From the NCBI GenBank assembly GCA_937974275.1, contig CALJIF010000041.1:1-64000 (forward strand): a stretch of 64,000 nt of DNA, given 5' to 3'. The position numbers were made by a program, and so were the translations under genes. The number at the start of each line of letters is the position of its first letter. Position 1 is the first letter of the stretch. Shown piece by piece: positions 45,165 to 54,334 of this stretch. The notes beneath the pieces are model-generated. The model was not told where the DNA came from, did not search any database, and worked only from the letters and a program-made list of their open reading frames with translations. Source of the DNA: an uncultured Flavobacteriales bacterium (GTDB lineage: Bacteria; Bacteroidota; Bacteroidia; Palsa-965).

Positions 45165-46391
45165 TTGCATATAATCCGATATATCCCCCTGTTGTTCCTG
45201 TTGGTTTTATTAACCGGAACATTATCCGGCTTTAGACCGGGAGATCCTCCGGCTGCAGTTCGGGCGGAACTTGCTGTAAATGATACAGCGGAAGCAACAG
45301 ACGATCATCCTACAATAACTTCGGACACCTCAGGACCTGCCACTGCGACAATTGCAGTAACTGATCCTCCGGCAAAGAAAACAACCACAGAACCGGATCA
45401 CGACGAAGAAGGTCATGTTCACGGTGATGAAGAAGAGGATGATTTTGACACTACCTCCGTTCACATGGAGAAGTTTGATGCTCTGGCATTCAACGATACG
45501 GTTATGTTGTTGTTGAATGATCCTCAACATTGCGGATATGTTCATCCGTTTAATGGCTATGTTACTTCTAACTTTGGATTCAGAAAATCCCGCTATCACT
45601 TTGGCGTTGACATTAAGTTAAATACAGGTGACTCCGTAGTTAGTTGCTTTGACGGCAAAGTGCGCATTGCTCAATACAGTAAAACGTATGGCAATTTGGT
45701 TGTTGTTCGTCACGCGAATGGACTGGAAACGTATTACGCACACTTATCCAAACTTTTGGTAAAAGTTGGAGATGATGTTGAAGCCGGAACTCTTGTTGGA
45801 CTTGGCGGAAACACAGGTCGTTCGTTCGGAGCGCATTTGCATTTCGAAGTGCGTTACAAAGGACAGCCGATCAACCCGAACTACATTATTGATTTCGAAA
45901 AGAAATGTATTCGTACTAACGCTTATCCGCTTTGCAAATCTGATTTCAAGTATTTATCAGAAACACACAAAGTGGTGCGTCGTTCCCGAAAGAGTAAAAA
46001 GACGTATGTAACGTATTATACTCCGGGCGGTCCAAAATACGCCACTAAAGAAGCAAAAGCGATCATGGCTGTAGTTCCTGATCCAGTGATGCCTAATACG
46101 GATCCCAATTTGGTTCCTGACGGTTCTAAGACGCCTATTCAGGTTAAACCTCAACCTACACCAACAACATCCAACCCCAATACAGGTGTTAAGCCGGCTC
46201 CGAACGGTAAAACAACAACACCACCTGCCAATAAATCAGGTGCAGGAGCAAAAACATATGTGGTGAAAAAAGGCGACACCTTGGGAGCTATTGCTGCACG
46301 TAATAACACAACAGTCGACAAGTTGTGCCAATTAAACGGGATCAAGAAGACTGCAATTCTTCAGATTGGTCAGAAGCTTCGCGTGAAGTAA
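45165..46391 (+). CDS. M23 peptidase with C-terminal LysM domain (1)
   Basis: 408-residue exported cell-wall hydrolase. TTG start, chosen because the signal peptide HIIRYIPLLFLLVLLTG begins there. A long acidic low-complexity linker (~45-95, HDEEGHVHGDEEEDDFD) is followed by an M23 domain with zinc ligands in YHFGVDIKL and GAHLHFEVRYKG, so it looks active rather than degenerate. A Pro/Thr/Asn-rich linker leads to a C-terminal LysM (YVVKKGDTLGAIAARN ... LQIGQKLRV). It cleaves peptidoglycan cross-links. A related protein is at 50374. Confidence 0.88.
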   Translation: MHIIRYIPLLFLLVLLTGTLSGFRPGDPPAAVRAELAVNDTAEATDDHPTITSDTSGPATATIAVTDPPAKKTTTEPDHDEEGHVHGDEEEDDFDTTSVHMEKFDALAFNDTVMLLLNDPQHCGYVHPFNGYVTSNFGFRKSRYHFGVDIKLNTGDSVVSCFDGKVRIAQYSKTYGNLVVVRHANGLETYYAHLSKLLVKVGDDVEAGTLVGLGGNTGRSFGAHLHFEVRYKGQPINPNYIIDFEKKCIRTNAYPLCKSDFKYLSETHKVVRRSRKSKKTYVTYYTPGGPKYATKEAKAIMAVVPDPVMPNTDPNLVPDGSKTPIQVKPQPTPTTSNPNTGVKPAPNGKTTTPPANKSGAGAKTYVVKKGDTLGAIAARNNTTVDKLCQLNGIKKTAILQIGQKLRVK

Positions 46392-46396
46392 TTCCG

Positions 46397-48520
46397 TTAC
46401 ATTACGAAATCCTTTTCCTTCCACTGAAACTGCCTTGATCGAGCATTATAGTAAGCGAACTTACTATTTCGTTCCACGCGGTAAATTGTACCCGATACGA
46501 GCGCTATCTTGTCCCAAACAGGCTGTAGTAAAATAGTACCCGATACGTCTGCAAGTCCTTTGCCGGAATCAGACTCAAGAGCTAAATAATTTGTAGCGAT
46601 GTGATCAATACTGTTGTATGTGGCGGGCAAAATCCATTTACCACGCGCATCAATACAACCCACCAAACCATCTTTGCGAACACGCGCAACACCATCAGTG
46701 AATGACCATGCGTATTCATAATCGTAAGGGATTACCAGCTTCACCTGTTGATCAATAAATCCCCATTTTCCTTTCTTCTTTATCGGACAACGATTGTCAG
46801 CGAAAAAACCGACATCTTCATATTCTCTCGCTAGCACCGACTTGCCTGCCGTATCTATGATTCCCAATTTATTTTCAAGCAGGACTTTTGCGGTGCCGTG
46901 TTTGAATGAATTATCCCCTAACAACGCGCGATTATAATCGTACTTCATAGGAATTACCAATTCACCTGCACGATTGATATAACCGCAACTACCGTCTTGC
47001 ACAACCAATGCACGATTATCACTGAACTCACCAATGAACTCATACTCGCATGCAGTAATGTACTTGCCTTCAGTATCTATTAATCCGAACAAATCGTTCT
47101 TCTGAACACGAGCAATTCCATTATTGAATTTGCCAACCCATTCATAAATAGTCGGAACTACTATTTTCCCGTAACGATCAATAAAACCGTAACCTGTGGA
47201 ATCTTCTACGTACGCCAATCCTCCTGAAAAATCACCGCCCTTTTCGAACATGCAGCGTACCACTTCTTTCCCGGTTTGATCAATGTAACCGTGCTTACCA
47301 TTTCGCTCAACTCCTGCTCTGCCTTCAGAGAACTCGTAAATGGCATCATATTCAACCGGAACAATTAAAAATCCGGCTTTGTCTACAAGACCGAATTTCC
47401 GATTCAACTCTACAACAGCAACGCCTTTTCGAAATGAACTAACTTCATCATATTGAACCGGCACTAATAATTTGTTGCGCTTATTGATAAAACCGGCTTT
47501 CCCGTTTTTGCCAACTGCCGCCGCCCCTTCCTGAAAAACTTCAACCCATTCGTACTCACATGGAATTAGCACAGCTCCTGTGCTATCCGCAAAGCCCCAA
47601 AGTCCGTCTTCGCGTACCGGAAAAAATTCCGTCATCGACAAACGCAGATCTTCCGTTATCGTTTCTTTAAACGGAAAGTCAGGGTAATCAATCCAAAATT
47701 GTGCAATGGTAGTTGAGGAACCATCCGCGGTGTACAAGCTGTATAACTTCATCCAGGCCTCGTCTCTATTACGATTGGTGGGATGTTTTCGGATAAAGGC
47801 ACGGTAAGAATCAATATCCATTCCGCCCACAGACAATTTAAAAACGGCATCCTCTGCAACTCCTCGATACGGGCTTTCGGGATATTCAGCAACAAAAATT
47901 TCATATGCCATTAATGAGCTATCCGCGGTTTTCGTTTCAAATAATACGCGATCGTAACGCGATTGGGCTTCCGAAAACAATAAGGACTTTGGATAACGAA
48001 GCATAAAGTCATTATACGCCTCGTACGAATTAATTTTTTCCGCATCACGAAAAGCAAATGCATCACGGTTAACGATTGCAACAGAATCCCATCGCGAATT
48101 GCAATGAATTTCGAGATAATTCTCCATCGCGGCCACTGTCGCTGTTTGCAAGGCTTGGGCTAATGCAACGGAATCAATTTGTGCTTCTAAATTTTTAATA
48201 GCATTAAAATCAACACCCAACTTCAGCAAACGTTTTTTTTGTGCAGAAGAACTATTGGGATAAGAAAATTTCGCGGACAAGATTTGATTATGCGCACGCG
48301 TATTATCCGAAAACGGGTTATCTCTTCGATGATAAATCAGCGCAAGACCATAACCACTTCCGGCCGGTTGACGCTTACTGCATTGTTGTAATAGTTTCCG
48401 TGCTTTGAAATAATCGTAACGTTCCAATGCATCGTAAGCGCGCTCTAATGTCCCGGCAAAAACACGAGAGGCACAGACAAGGAAACAAATTACAATTACG
48501 ATACGATTAAGCACGTCCAA
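46397..48520 (-). CDS. exported WG-repeat protein
   Basis: Up to 707 residues. The frame opens with TTG at 48520, but that codon is part of the -7 box; the GTG at 48514 gives LNRIVIVICFLVCASRVFAG, still a good signal peptide, and may be the true start. Residues ~25-290 are helical with TPR-like pieces (YDALERYDYFKARKLLQQC). From ~300 there are about ten WG repeats (EDGLWGFADSTGAVLIPCEY, KAGFINKRNKLLVPVQYDEV and so on). Function unknown; binding scaffold likely. Convergent with the M23 gene, stops 5 bases apart. Confidence 0.82.
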   Translation of the reverse strand: MDVLNRIVIVICFLVCASRVFAGTLERAYDALERYDYFKARKLLQQCSKRQPAGSGYGLALIYHRRDNPFSDNTRAHNQILSAKFSYPNSSSAQKKRLLKLGVDFNAIKNLEAQIDSVALAQALQTATVAAMENYLEIHCNSRWDSVAIVNRDAFAFRDAEKINSYEAYNDFMLRYPKSLLFSEAQSRYDRVLFETKTADSSLMAYEIFVAEYPESPYRGVAEDAVFKLSVGGMDIDSYRAFIRKHPTNRNRDEAWMKLYSLYTADGSSTTIAQFWIDYPDFPFKETITEDLRLSMTEFFPVREDGLWGFADSTGAVLIPCEYEWVEVFQEGAAAVGKNGKAGFINKRNKLLVPVQYDEVSSFRKGVAVVELNRKFGLVDKAGFLIVPVEYDAIYEFSEGRAGVERNGKHGYIDQTGKEVVRCMFEKGGDFSGGLAYVEDSTGYGFIDRYGKIVVPTIYEWVGKFNNGIARVQKNDLFGLIDTEGKYITACEYEFIGEFSDNRALVVQDGSCGYINRAGELVIPMKYDYNRALLGDNSFKHGTAKVLLENKLGIIDTAGKSVLAREYEDVGFFADNRCPIKKKGKWGFIDQQVKLVIPYDYEYAWSFTDGVARVRKDGLVGCIDARGKWILPATYNSIDHIATNYLALESDSGKGLADVSGTILLQPVWDKIALVSGTIYRVERNSKFAYYNARSRQFQWKEKDFVM

Positions 48521-48525
48521 AAATA
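48518..48525 (-). promoter_or_regulatory. -7 box TATTTTTG overlapping the annotated WG-protein start
   Basis: Perfect TAnnTTTG on the minus strand; its final TTG is the first possible start codon of the WG-repeat gene. A transcript starting 4-7 bases downstream would begin at or near the GTG at 48514, arguing for that start and a leaderless mRNA. Confidence 0.45.
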
Positions 48526-48604
48526 CGATCCTGCATGACGGCAGAAAACAACCTGTCCATGATGTTATTCAACATTTTTCCAATAACTGCGTTTACTTAT
48601 TATC

Positions 48605-48612
48605 TAACTTTG
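48605..48612 (+). promoter_or_regulatory. -7 box TAACTTTG, four bases before a small membrane gene
   Basis: Perfect TAnnTTTG followed by four bases and the ATG at 48617. Identical octamer and spacing to the site at 20599. Confidence 0.55.
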
Positions 48613-48616
48613 TGGC

Positions 48617-48811
48617 ATGAAATTCAGCAGTGGTCAGATAGGGTTTATCATATTTTTCATTGTTGCTTTTATTGGCGGGCTAGTCTGGGCTTACAGTAAG
48701 GATAAAATCACCAACTCGAAATACTATCCCGGGGCGTGGAAAATGATTATTTATGTAATCGCCGGCTTTATCGGGTTATTTTTAATGATTAAAGCGGCCA
48801 AAAGTTTTTAA
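48617..48811 (+). CDS. small membrane protein of unknown function
   Basis: 64 residues with two predicted transmembrane helices (IGFIIFFIVAFIGGLVWAYS and IIYVIAGFIGLFLMIKAA) joined by a short Lys/Tyr-rich loop. I do not recognise a named family. The promoter octamer with exact leaderless spacing supports it as a real gene. Confidence 0.75.
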   Translation: MKFSSGQIGFIIFFIVAFIGGLVWAYSKDKITNSKYYPGAWKMIIYVIAGFIGLFLMIKAAKSF

Positions 48812-48877
48812 TCAATAAAACGAGACGATTAATCTGCCTTTTTTTTCGACGAACTGCTGTAATTTTCGATAAAAGCA

Positions 48878-48908
48878 TTGTTTTGCTTTTGCGTATGACC
48901 TACCTTCG
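48878..48908 (+). promoter_or_regulatory. promoter of the secreted protein at 48937
   Basis: TTG at 48878-48880, 20-base spacer, TACCTTCG at 48901-48908. Predicted start near 48915, 22 bases before the ATG. Confidence 0.55.
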
Positions 48909-48936
48909 TAATCTGATAACGTTAAAATTATCATCA

Positions 48937-49731
48937 ATGAAGAATTTGTTTGTCCTCTTTTTCCTTTTGTGCCTTCCTACGGTCGTTGTGTTTGGTAATT
49001 CCGGAACCTTGATGGTGGAAGGAAAATACCAAAGCAAGAACGTGTACATACAAAACGCGTTTAACCAAAACGGCGTGGGCTTTTGTGCGTATGAAGTTCG
49101 CGTGAATGGGAAAGTGACTACAGACGAGGTGAATTCTTCCGCTTTTGAAATTGATTTGCGTCCGTTTAATTTGAATCCGGGAGATCCTGTCACCATACAG
49201 ATTTTCCACAAAAATGGTTGCGCACCGAAAGTATTAAATCCTGAAGCATTAAAACCGCGCCCAACATTTACAACCAAATCAATTAATATTTCGAATACCG
49301 GATTGCTAACATGGACTACTACAGGCGAACAAGGATCACTTGTTTTTGTGGTGGAACAATATCGTTGGAACAAATGGGTATTTGTGGGCGAAGTTCAAGG
49401 CAACGGCACTGCAACTGAAAACACTTATAACTTCCAGGTATCAGCGCATTCGGGAGAAAATAAATTTCGCGTAAAGCAGGTAGGTTTTGGTAAGGAAGTT
49501 CGTTATTCTCCTGAAGTAAAATTCACACCTGATGCGCAGCCTAAGTTAACATTCAACCACAACGCATCGAAGAGCAACATTACGTTCAGCGGAGAGACGA
49601 TGTATGAGATGTACGATATGTACGGGAACGTGGTGTTAAAAGGTTTTGGCAAAAGCGCCGATCTGACCGGTTTTAACAAAGGTATCTACTACCTCTGCTT
49701 CGATAATGAAGTAGTTGAAGTTGCGCTGTAA
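48937..49731 (+). CDS. secreted protein of unknown function
   Basis: 264 residues. Signal peptide MKNLFVLFFLLCLPTVVVFG; upstream in-frame ATGs would put it too far inside. The mature part is beta-rich, with a possible fnIII-like stretch (TGLLTWTTTGEQGSLVFVVEQ ... HSGENKFRVKQVGFGKEV). The C-terminus YEMYDMYGNVVLKGFGKS ... FNKGIYYLCFDNEVVEV resembles a shortened T9SS sorting domain. Sorting to the surface is possible but weaker than in the other T9SS proteins here. Confidence 0.7.
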   Translation: MKNLFVLFFLLCLPTVVVFGNSGTLMVEGKYQSKNVYIQNAFNQNGVGFCAYEVRVNGKVTTDEVNSSAFEIDLRPFNLNPGDPVTIQIFHKNGCAPKVLNPEALKPRPTFTTKSINISNTGLLTWTTTGEQGSLVFVVEQYRWNKWVFVGEVQGNGTATENTYNFQVSAHSGENKFRVKQVGFGKEVRYSPEVKFTPDAQPKLTFNHNASKSNITFSGETMYEMYDMYGNVVLKGFGKSADLTGFNKGIYYLCFDNEVVEVAL

Positions 49732-50361
49732 TTAAGATTTCAACAGCATTTCCAGTTCACGGACAATCATTGCCGTAGCTCCCCACAAAATTTCTTGCTC
49801 TACCAAATAGCATGGCGCGTTAACCCACATGTTGGGGCCGACCGGGATTTTGCGCGTTGTTTTCGCATCAGGAGAAAACAGTTCCTCCAGAGTTGGCGTC
49901 AATATTCTCTGCACTTCGCGACTATCCGGATTCCATATTGGAGTATCCTCCAATACCGCAACAAAAGGATGCACCAGGTAATTGCTCACGGGAATATACA
50001 CCTTGCTTAATTCGCCCAGAACGTGTGCCTCGTTAATTCCTGTGCCGGTTTCTTCTTGCCATTCGCGGATTGCAGTGAACATCAACGTGCCGTCTTCGGG
50101 CTCCATTTTTCCACCGGGAAGTGCTATTTGTCCACTGTGCACACCATCGTAATCAGGGCGTTTCATGAGCGTGAGTTTCCATTGCTCATCATAAAACAAA
50201 CCAATAGTGACCGCGCTTAGTTTATGATTGAGTCCCCGCTGTAAATAATCATTTGTGGTAACGCGTGCCCTTGAGGTCATGTCAAAATGCGCACGATCGC
50301 CGGGAAGTTCATCTTTAAGTTTTGCTGACAATAATTCCACTAACTCCTCACGACTCCACAT
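49732..50361 (-). CDS. NUDIX hydrolase, NudL/CoA-pyrophosphatase-like
   Basis: 209 residues. The Nudix helix is seen as QIALPGGKMEPEDGTLMFTA followed by IREWQEETG, with the one-residue-longer spacing typical of the NudL branch, preceded by LTLMKRPDYDGVHSG. That branch hydrolyses CoA or nucleotide diphosphates in the cytoplasm. Cotranscribed downstream of the M23 gene, 12 bases apart. Its stop is the base after the convergent secreted-protein stop. Confidence 0.85.
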   Translation of the reverse strand: MWSREELVELLSAKLKDELPGDRAHFDMTSRARVTTNDYLQRGLNHKLSAVTIGLFYDEQWKLTLMKRPDYDGVHSGQIALPGGKMEPEDGTLMFTAIREWQEETGTGINEAHVLGELSKVYIPVSNYLVHPFVAVLEDTPIWNPDSREVQRILTPTLEELFSPDAKTTRKIPVGPNMWVNAPCYLVEQEILWGATAMIVRELEMLLKS

Positions 50362-50373
50362 CTCTCTTTTTTT

Positions 50374-51378
50374 CTAATATGTCCCATTTTGCTCTTCAGG
50401 AGGAGCAATACGCACCATCATTCCGGGGGTTAAGCGCACATAACCTTCCCAGCCGTTCCAGGCTTTCAACTGTTTAATAGAAACCGCATAACGTTGCGAA
50501 ACTTTACTGAGATTATCGCCTTTTTTCACCAGATGCGTACATAGGCCAACAGGATGCACGGCATATCCGTAGCGTGTTCGGATCAACTCGATCTTGTTTG
50601 CATTTAGCTTTCTGGTGTCCCAATCAATAATAAAATACGGATCGATAGCAACGCCCCTGAAACGCATTTCGAAATGTAAATGAGTGCCGGTAGAATGTCC
50701 CGTTGAACCACCAAGCCCCAGCAACTGTCCGCTCGTAACGATATCACCCGGCTTCACCTTTATTTTCCACAAATGCGCATAAACGGTTTCCAATCCGTTG
50801 TAATGTCGCACAATGACAACATTACCATAGCCTCCACCTCGTCCTGCAAACCGCACCATTCCGCCGAAAGCACTTCTTACCGTATCGCCGCGATTCAAAT
50901 CGATATCAATTCCGCGATGAAAAGCAGAATCACGGTATCCATACTTTGAAGTTACCACTCCGGAAAACGGATAGGTAAAATCACCACTAATCTGTGGCGA
51001 TAAATCCAGTTCCGTAATTTGCTCGGATTTATACAGTGAATCGCGATAGGGAAACAATATGGTCGTATTCCAAACACCATAAAAGCGGTGCGCAGGCCAG
51101 AATGCAAAACCCGATTGAAACTGATTTTTAGGATTCATGGCATTCAATTCGTCGAGGCGTGTTCTGATTGCCACAAAAGCACAGGAATCTTTCGTACCCG
51201 ATTCAAACAGCGAATCCAGCATGAGTATCAATTCGGGTTCACTCAACTCATAAATTGAACCTGTTTCATACCCATGGTGTCCATCATCAAAGACGACAGT
51301 AGAATCCTGTCCGAACAGCGGTGACAAGTTCAGGGTCGACAAGAAGATGACGACTATACCGAATAGACGATGACGCAT
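50374..51378 (-). CDS. M23 peptidase with C-terminal LysM domain (2)
   Basis: 334-residue exported peptidoglycan hydrolase. Signal peptide RLFGIVVIFLSTLNLSPLFG. The M23 domain has AFHRGIDIDLNRGD and GTHLHFEMRFRG, giving the zinc His/Asp set. LysM follows as HLVKKGDNLSKVSQRYAVSI. It resembles the protein at 45165 in domain order but lacks the long acidic linker and has the LysM close to the catalytic domain. Probably first gene of an operon with the NUDIX gene. Confidence 0.87.
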   Translation of the reverse strand: MRHRLFGIVVIFLSTLNLSPLFGQDSTVVFDDGHHGYETGSIYELSEPELILMLDSLFESGTKDSCAFVAIRTRLDELNAMNPKNQFQSGFAFWPAHRFYGVWNTTILFPYRDSLYKSEQITELDLSPQISGDFTYPFSGVVTSKYGYRDSAFHRGIDIDLNRGDTVRSAFGGMVRFAGRGGGYGNVVIVRHYNGLETVYAHLWKIKVKPGDIVTSGQLLGLGGSTGHSTGTHLHFEMRFRGVAIDPYFIIDWDTRKLNANKIELIRTRYGYAVHPVGLCTHLVKKGDNLSKVSQRYAVSIKQLKAWNGWEGYVRLTPGMMVRIAPPEEQNGTY

Positions 51379-51443
51379 TTTGGATTGAGGTGTTACTTAA
51401 AATTACCCATTTATTTGAAAATCACAACAAAACGGGCATAAGA

Positions 51444-51475
51444 TTTGCGCTATCGCTATCATTAATGTAAATTGC
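51444..51475 (+). promoter_or_regulatory. promoter of the small exported protein at 51493
   Basis: TTTG at 51444-51447, 20-base spacer, TAAATTGC at 51468-51475. The -33 element is perfect and the -7 element is near consensus. Leader of about 10 bases. Confidence 0.55.
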
Positions 51476-51492
51476 GCTAAATAATACGGAAT

Positions 51493-51840
51493 ATGAAAAA
51501 TCTATTGACTCTATTTCTATTTGTAGTAACTATTGGAGTTGCACAAGCACAAAATGCTCAGGTTGATCCAATTCGCGATCGCGCGCATCAGCAAGCAGTG
51601 CGTATGCAGAAGGTTGTTGCATTGACTCCGGAACAAACTACTAAAGTGGAAGAAATATTTTTCCAAAGAGCCACTGCAGTGGAAGCTGTCAACAACAATG
51701 CTGCACTTTCTCCTGAACAAAAAGCTGCTGAGGTTGCTAAAATCAAGCGTGAAAAGGAAACAGAATTACAAGCCGTTTTAACACCTGAACAGTACCAGAA
51801 GTATCAGGAAATGCGCGAGGAACGCAAGAAGGGAAAATAA
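51493..51840 (+). CDS. small exported helical protein (Spy/CpxP-like)
   Basis: 115 residues. Signal peptide MKNLLTLFLFVVTIGVAQAQ; the mature part is helical and charged, with two LTPEQ motifs (VVALTPEQTTKVEEIFFQR and LQAVLTPEQYQKYQEMREER). LTPEQ-type repeats are typical of Spy/CpxP periplasmic chaperone-like proteins and of small Bacteroidota proteins of unknown role. Followed by a strong terminator. Confidence 0.78.
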   Translation: MKNLLTLFLFVVTIGVAQAQNAQVDPIRDRAHQQAVRMQKVVALTPEQTTKVEEIFFQRATAVEAVNNNAALSPEQKAAEVAKIKREKETELQAVLTPEQYQKYQEMREERKKGK

Positions 51841-51855
51841 TACCAACTACTATAG

Positions 51856-51890
51856 AAAAAGCTCCGCATGTTGTAATGCGGAGCTTTTTT
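51856..51890. terminator. bidirectional terminator
   Basis: Perfect stem AAAAAGCTCCGCAT / ATGCGGAGCTTTTT with a six-base loop. It lies between the convergent small exported protein and PlsC genes and overlaps the PlsC stop; T-runs on both strands allow it to serve both. Confidence 0.9.
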
Positions 51891-52638
51891 ATTTTGTAAC
51901 GGCTGCTTCCCACCTGTACTCGGGAGATTGCTCAATCGCTTTCATTATATCGGCTAGCACTTCATCTGCATTTTCAGAACCGTCGAAATGCAGTGGTGCT
52001 TTAAACCTTACGGTAAGCGTAATACCTTTCTTCTTCAACAATAGTCCTTTCTTATTAAATGCGCGTCGAAATCCGTCAATAACCACGGGTACTACAACAG
52101 GATTGTATTTTTTGACCAACAGCGCAACGCCACGTCGGCCGGGCGCATAAACTTTAGTAGTTCCTTGCGGAAAATTAATCAGCCAACCATTTTCCAATGC
52201 AATACCGATATTCGTTAAATCGTCCATCCGCACTTTGCGTTTTACATCCTGATTGCCATCACGCCATGTGCGTTGAATGGAAACAGACCCTACGTATGCA
52301 AAAACTCTGGGCAACCAACCCTTTTTCATCGTTTCCTCTGCAGCTACAAAATACGTGTCGTGCTTAGGACGCATCAAATAAAACGGATTCTTCAAACTGT
52401 TGCTCCTGCCGTTTTTGGCTGCACAAAACACATGCAACATGGCAATGACATCTGCGAAATACGTTTGGTGATTGGAGACAAAAAGTACGTTATGTTCAGG
52501 CAGCGACTCAAGAATTTCTCCACCTTCAATTTTTACGTTATTAATTCTTGCGTAACGTCGCCAAGTAAACCAGCCGATTGAGCTGATCAAGAACTTCTTT
52601 ATAAAGATGACATGACCAAAAGGGTCGCGACGAAACAT
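51889..52638 (-). CDS. 1-acyl-sn-glycerol-3-phosphate acyltransferase-like (PlsC family)
   Basis: 249-residue membrane-associated acyltransferase of phospholipid or related lipid synthesis. Motif I NHQTYFAD (HX4D) lies near residue 56, and motif III FPQGTTKVY has Gln in place of the usual Glu. Motif IV VVPVVIDGF is present. An N-terminal hydrophobic stretch is short. The Q for E change is also seen in some lyso-ornithine-lipid acyltransferases, so the acceptor is uncertain. Confidence 0.83.
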   Translation of the reverse strand: MFRRDPFGHVIFIKKFLISSIGWFTWRRYARINNVKIEGGEILESLPEHNVLFVSNHQTYFADVIAMLHVFCAAKNGRSNSLKNPFYLMRPKHDTYFVAAEETMKKGWLPRVFAYVGSVSIQRTWRDGNQDVKRKVRMDDLTNIGIALENGWLINFPQGTTKVYAPGRRGVALLVKKYNPVVVPVVIDGFRRAFNKKGLLLKKKGITLTVRFKAPLHFDGSENADEVLADIMKAIEQSPEYRWEAAVTK

Positions 52639-52786
52639 ACTTTAAGGTTAAACAAATCCGGTGTTGTGAAGATACGATTTCCATCCGCTTGGAAAATTCG
52701 AGGTAGACCGGACTTTATCACCGGCAACGTTTAATAAAATTCTATCTCAACATTGCTGAGCAACATCCAGAAGCGACTTGGATTTA

Positions 52787-52794
52787 TACCTTTG
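52787..52794 (+). promoter_or_regulatory. -7 box TACCTTTG, four bases before 52799
   Basis: Perfect TAnnTTTG, then four bases and ATG. It supports 52799 as the start rather than the in-frame TTG at 52778, which would lie upstream of the promoter. Confidence 0.55.
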
Positions 52795-52798
52795 TGCC

Positions 52799-54334
52799 AT
52801 GCGAAAAATGCTGACTATCATTGGAATTGCGCTTCTCATTGCCGGGGCATCGTGGATGATTGTAAGATATCTGTTTCTGAAGCAGGAATTTCCGAATCAT
52901 GCATTATACATTCCTAAAGATGCATTCGCTGTTGCAACAATAAATCTGAAAGCACTGGCACTAGATTCCAAAGAAATGATTTCGGAAGAATCTAATTCCA
53001 CTGCATCAACCATCAGCCCTCTGAGCCCGATAAAGGATATCATCATGAATAAAGACTGCGGAGGAATTGATATCACGCAATCTGTGTTGGGTTTCTCTTG
53101 GCAGGAAGGTGAAGATGCATACGTAGGCGCAATAGCACAATTGAAAGACAGCGCTTTGCTTGGCAACTTACTTCGGTCGGAGGATTTTGCTCTTCCATTA
53201 TATCCGGAAGCCGGCAATTCAACGGTTTTACGCGTTGATACGGGCTCTGCAACCATCACGTACAATGCTAAAGTTGTAGTTTGGGCTATGCCGCTAAGTC
53301 ACACAGAATACACCAACACGCGCAATGCTGTTGCGAAGCTGCTGCAGCAAACCGAAGCGCAGTCTATAATTTCCAACGAGAATTTCCGTCAGCAGCAAAG
53401 TCAGCAATTTGACGTAGCGTTATGGATGAACAGTGAACGATTTCTAAACTTCTCCGATTACGCCGGCATTATGTATACCCAGTTGTACAACACGCAATAT
53501 GTTTCATTTCTGCTTCAGTTTCGCGAAGGAGAGATTGCTGTGCAGCAACAATTGTATCGTACCAACGGAGCAGCACAGCCCGAACCACTCAGTAATTTAC
53601 CGATAGACGGCAACAATTTCTTAGGGATGATTAATTATTACATGGATTTGAATTCCGAGCAATTGAAATCTTCCTGGGGCAAGTTACCTCCATTGGATCA
53701 GTTGCCATTGGGAGATGAAGAGATTGCACAACTGTTGCCTGAATTAACGGGACGTGCGACATTGTTGTGGTATGACACCGCTTCTATCTATGTCAATTAT
53801 GAACGTGATGATTACTTTACCGGCGACAAAGAAATGATTCGCAAGAAGAAAATCTATTTACCCACGGCAGCAACGTACGAAATTAAAGATGCACAGAAGG
53901 TAAAACTACTGGTGGATGGATGGATGCAAAAAGACAGTGCCGAACGTGTGGGATCGGGATGGAGAACAAGAGATCAAATTCCGATGAATGTTTTTATTGA
54001 AAATAATCAGCTCACGGTTTCTGATTTATCAATAGGTGATTACAAATTGCGACCAAAACCTGTGGCTTTAGGAAATATGAGCGCGTTCATTGATTTAGAA
54101 AAAACAATAAAACGTTCGCCGTGGACTATTCTGTCTTATTTTATACCTAACGATCAGGCTGTCATTGAGAATGCGGGGAATTTATTTACCAACTACGAAT
54201 CCAGCACTACTGTTGAACATGAGAACAACAAGTTGGTACGTGACATTCGCATTAAAATGAAAAACGGCAAAACGAATGCGCTTGTACAGCTGCTTCGCTT
54301 TGCCGATACCAATAAGTTTCGCTTGTTCTACTAA
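52799..54334 (+). CDS. membrane-anchored protein of unknown function (DUF4836-like)
   Basis: 511 residues. A single N-terminal hydrophobic helix (MLTIIGIALLIAGASWMIVRYLF) anchors a large extracytoplasmic domain. PNHALYIPKDAFAVATINLKAL is the feature I associate with Bacteroidota DUF4836-type proteins, which are mostly uncharacterised. No catalytic motif is evident. Convergent with marR, its stop adjoining the MarR stop. Confidence 0.7.
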   Translation: MRKMLTIIGIALLIAGASWMIVRYLFLKQEFPNHALYIPKDAFAVATINLKALALDSKEMISEESNSTASTISPLSPIKDIIMNKDCGGIDITQSVLGFSWQEGEDAYVGAIAQLKDSALLGNLLRSEDFALPLYPEAGNSTVLRVDTGSATITYNAKVVVWAMPLSHTEYTNTRNAVAKLLQQTEAQSIISNENFRQQQSQQFDVALWMNSERFLNFSDYAGIMYTQLYNTQYVSFLLQFREGEIAVQQQLYRTNGAAQPEPLSNLPIDGNNFLGMINYYMDLNSEQLKSSWGKLPPLDQLPLGDEEIAQLLPELTGRATLLWYDTASIYVNYERDDYFTGDKEMIRKKKIYLPTAATYEIKDAQKVKLLVDGWMQKDSAERVGSGWRTRDQIPMNVFIENNQLTVSDLSIGDYKLRPKPVALGNMSAFIDLEKTIKRSPWTILSYFIPNDQAVIENAGNLFTNYESSTTVEHENNKLVRDIRIKMKNGKTNALVQLLRFADTNKFRLFY

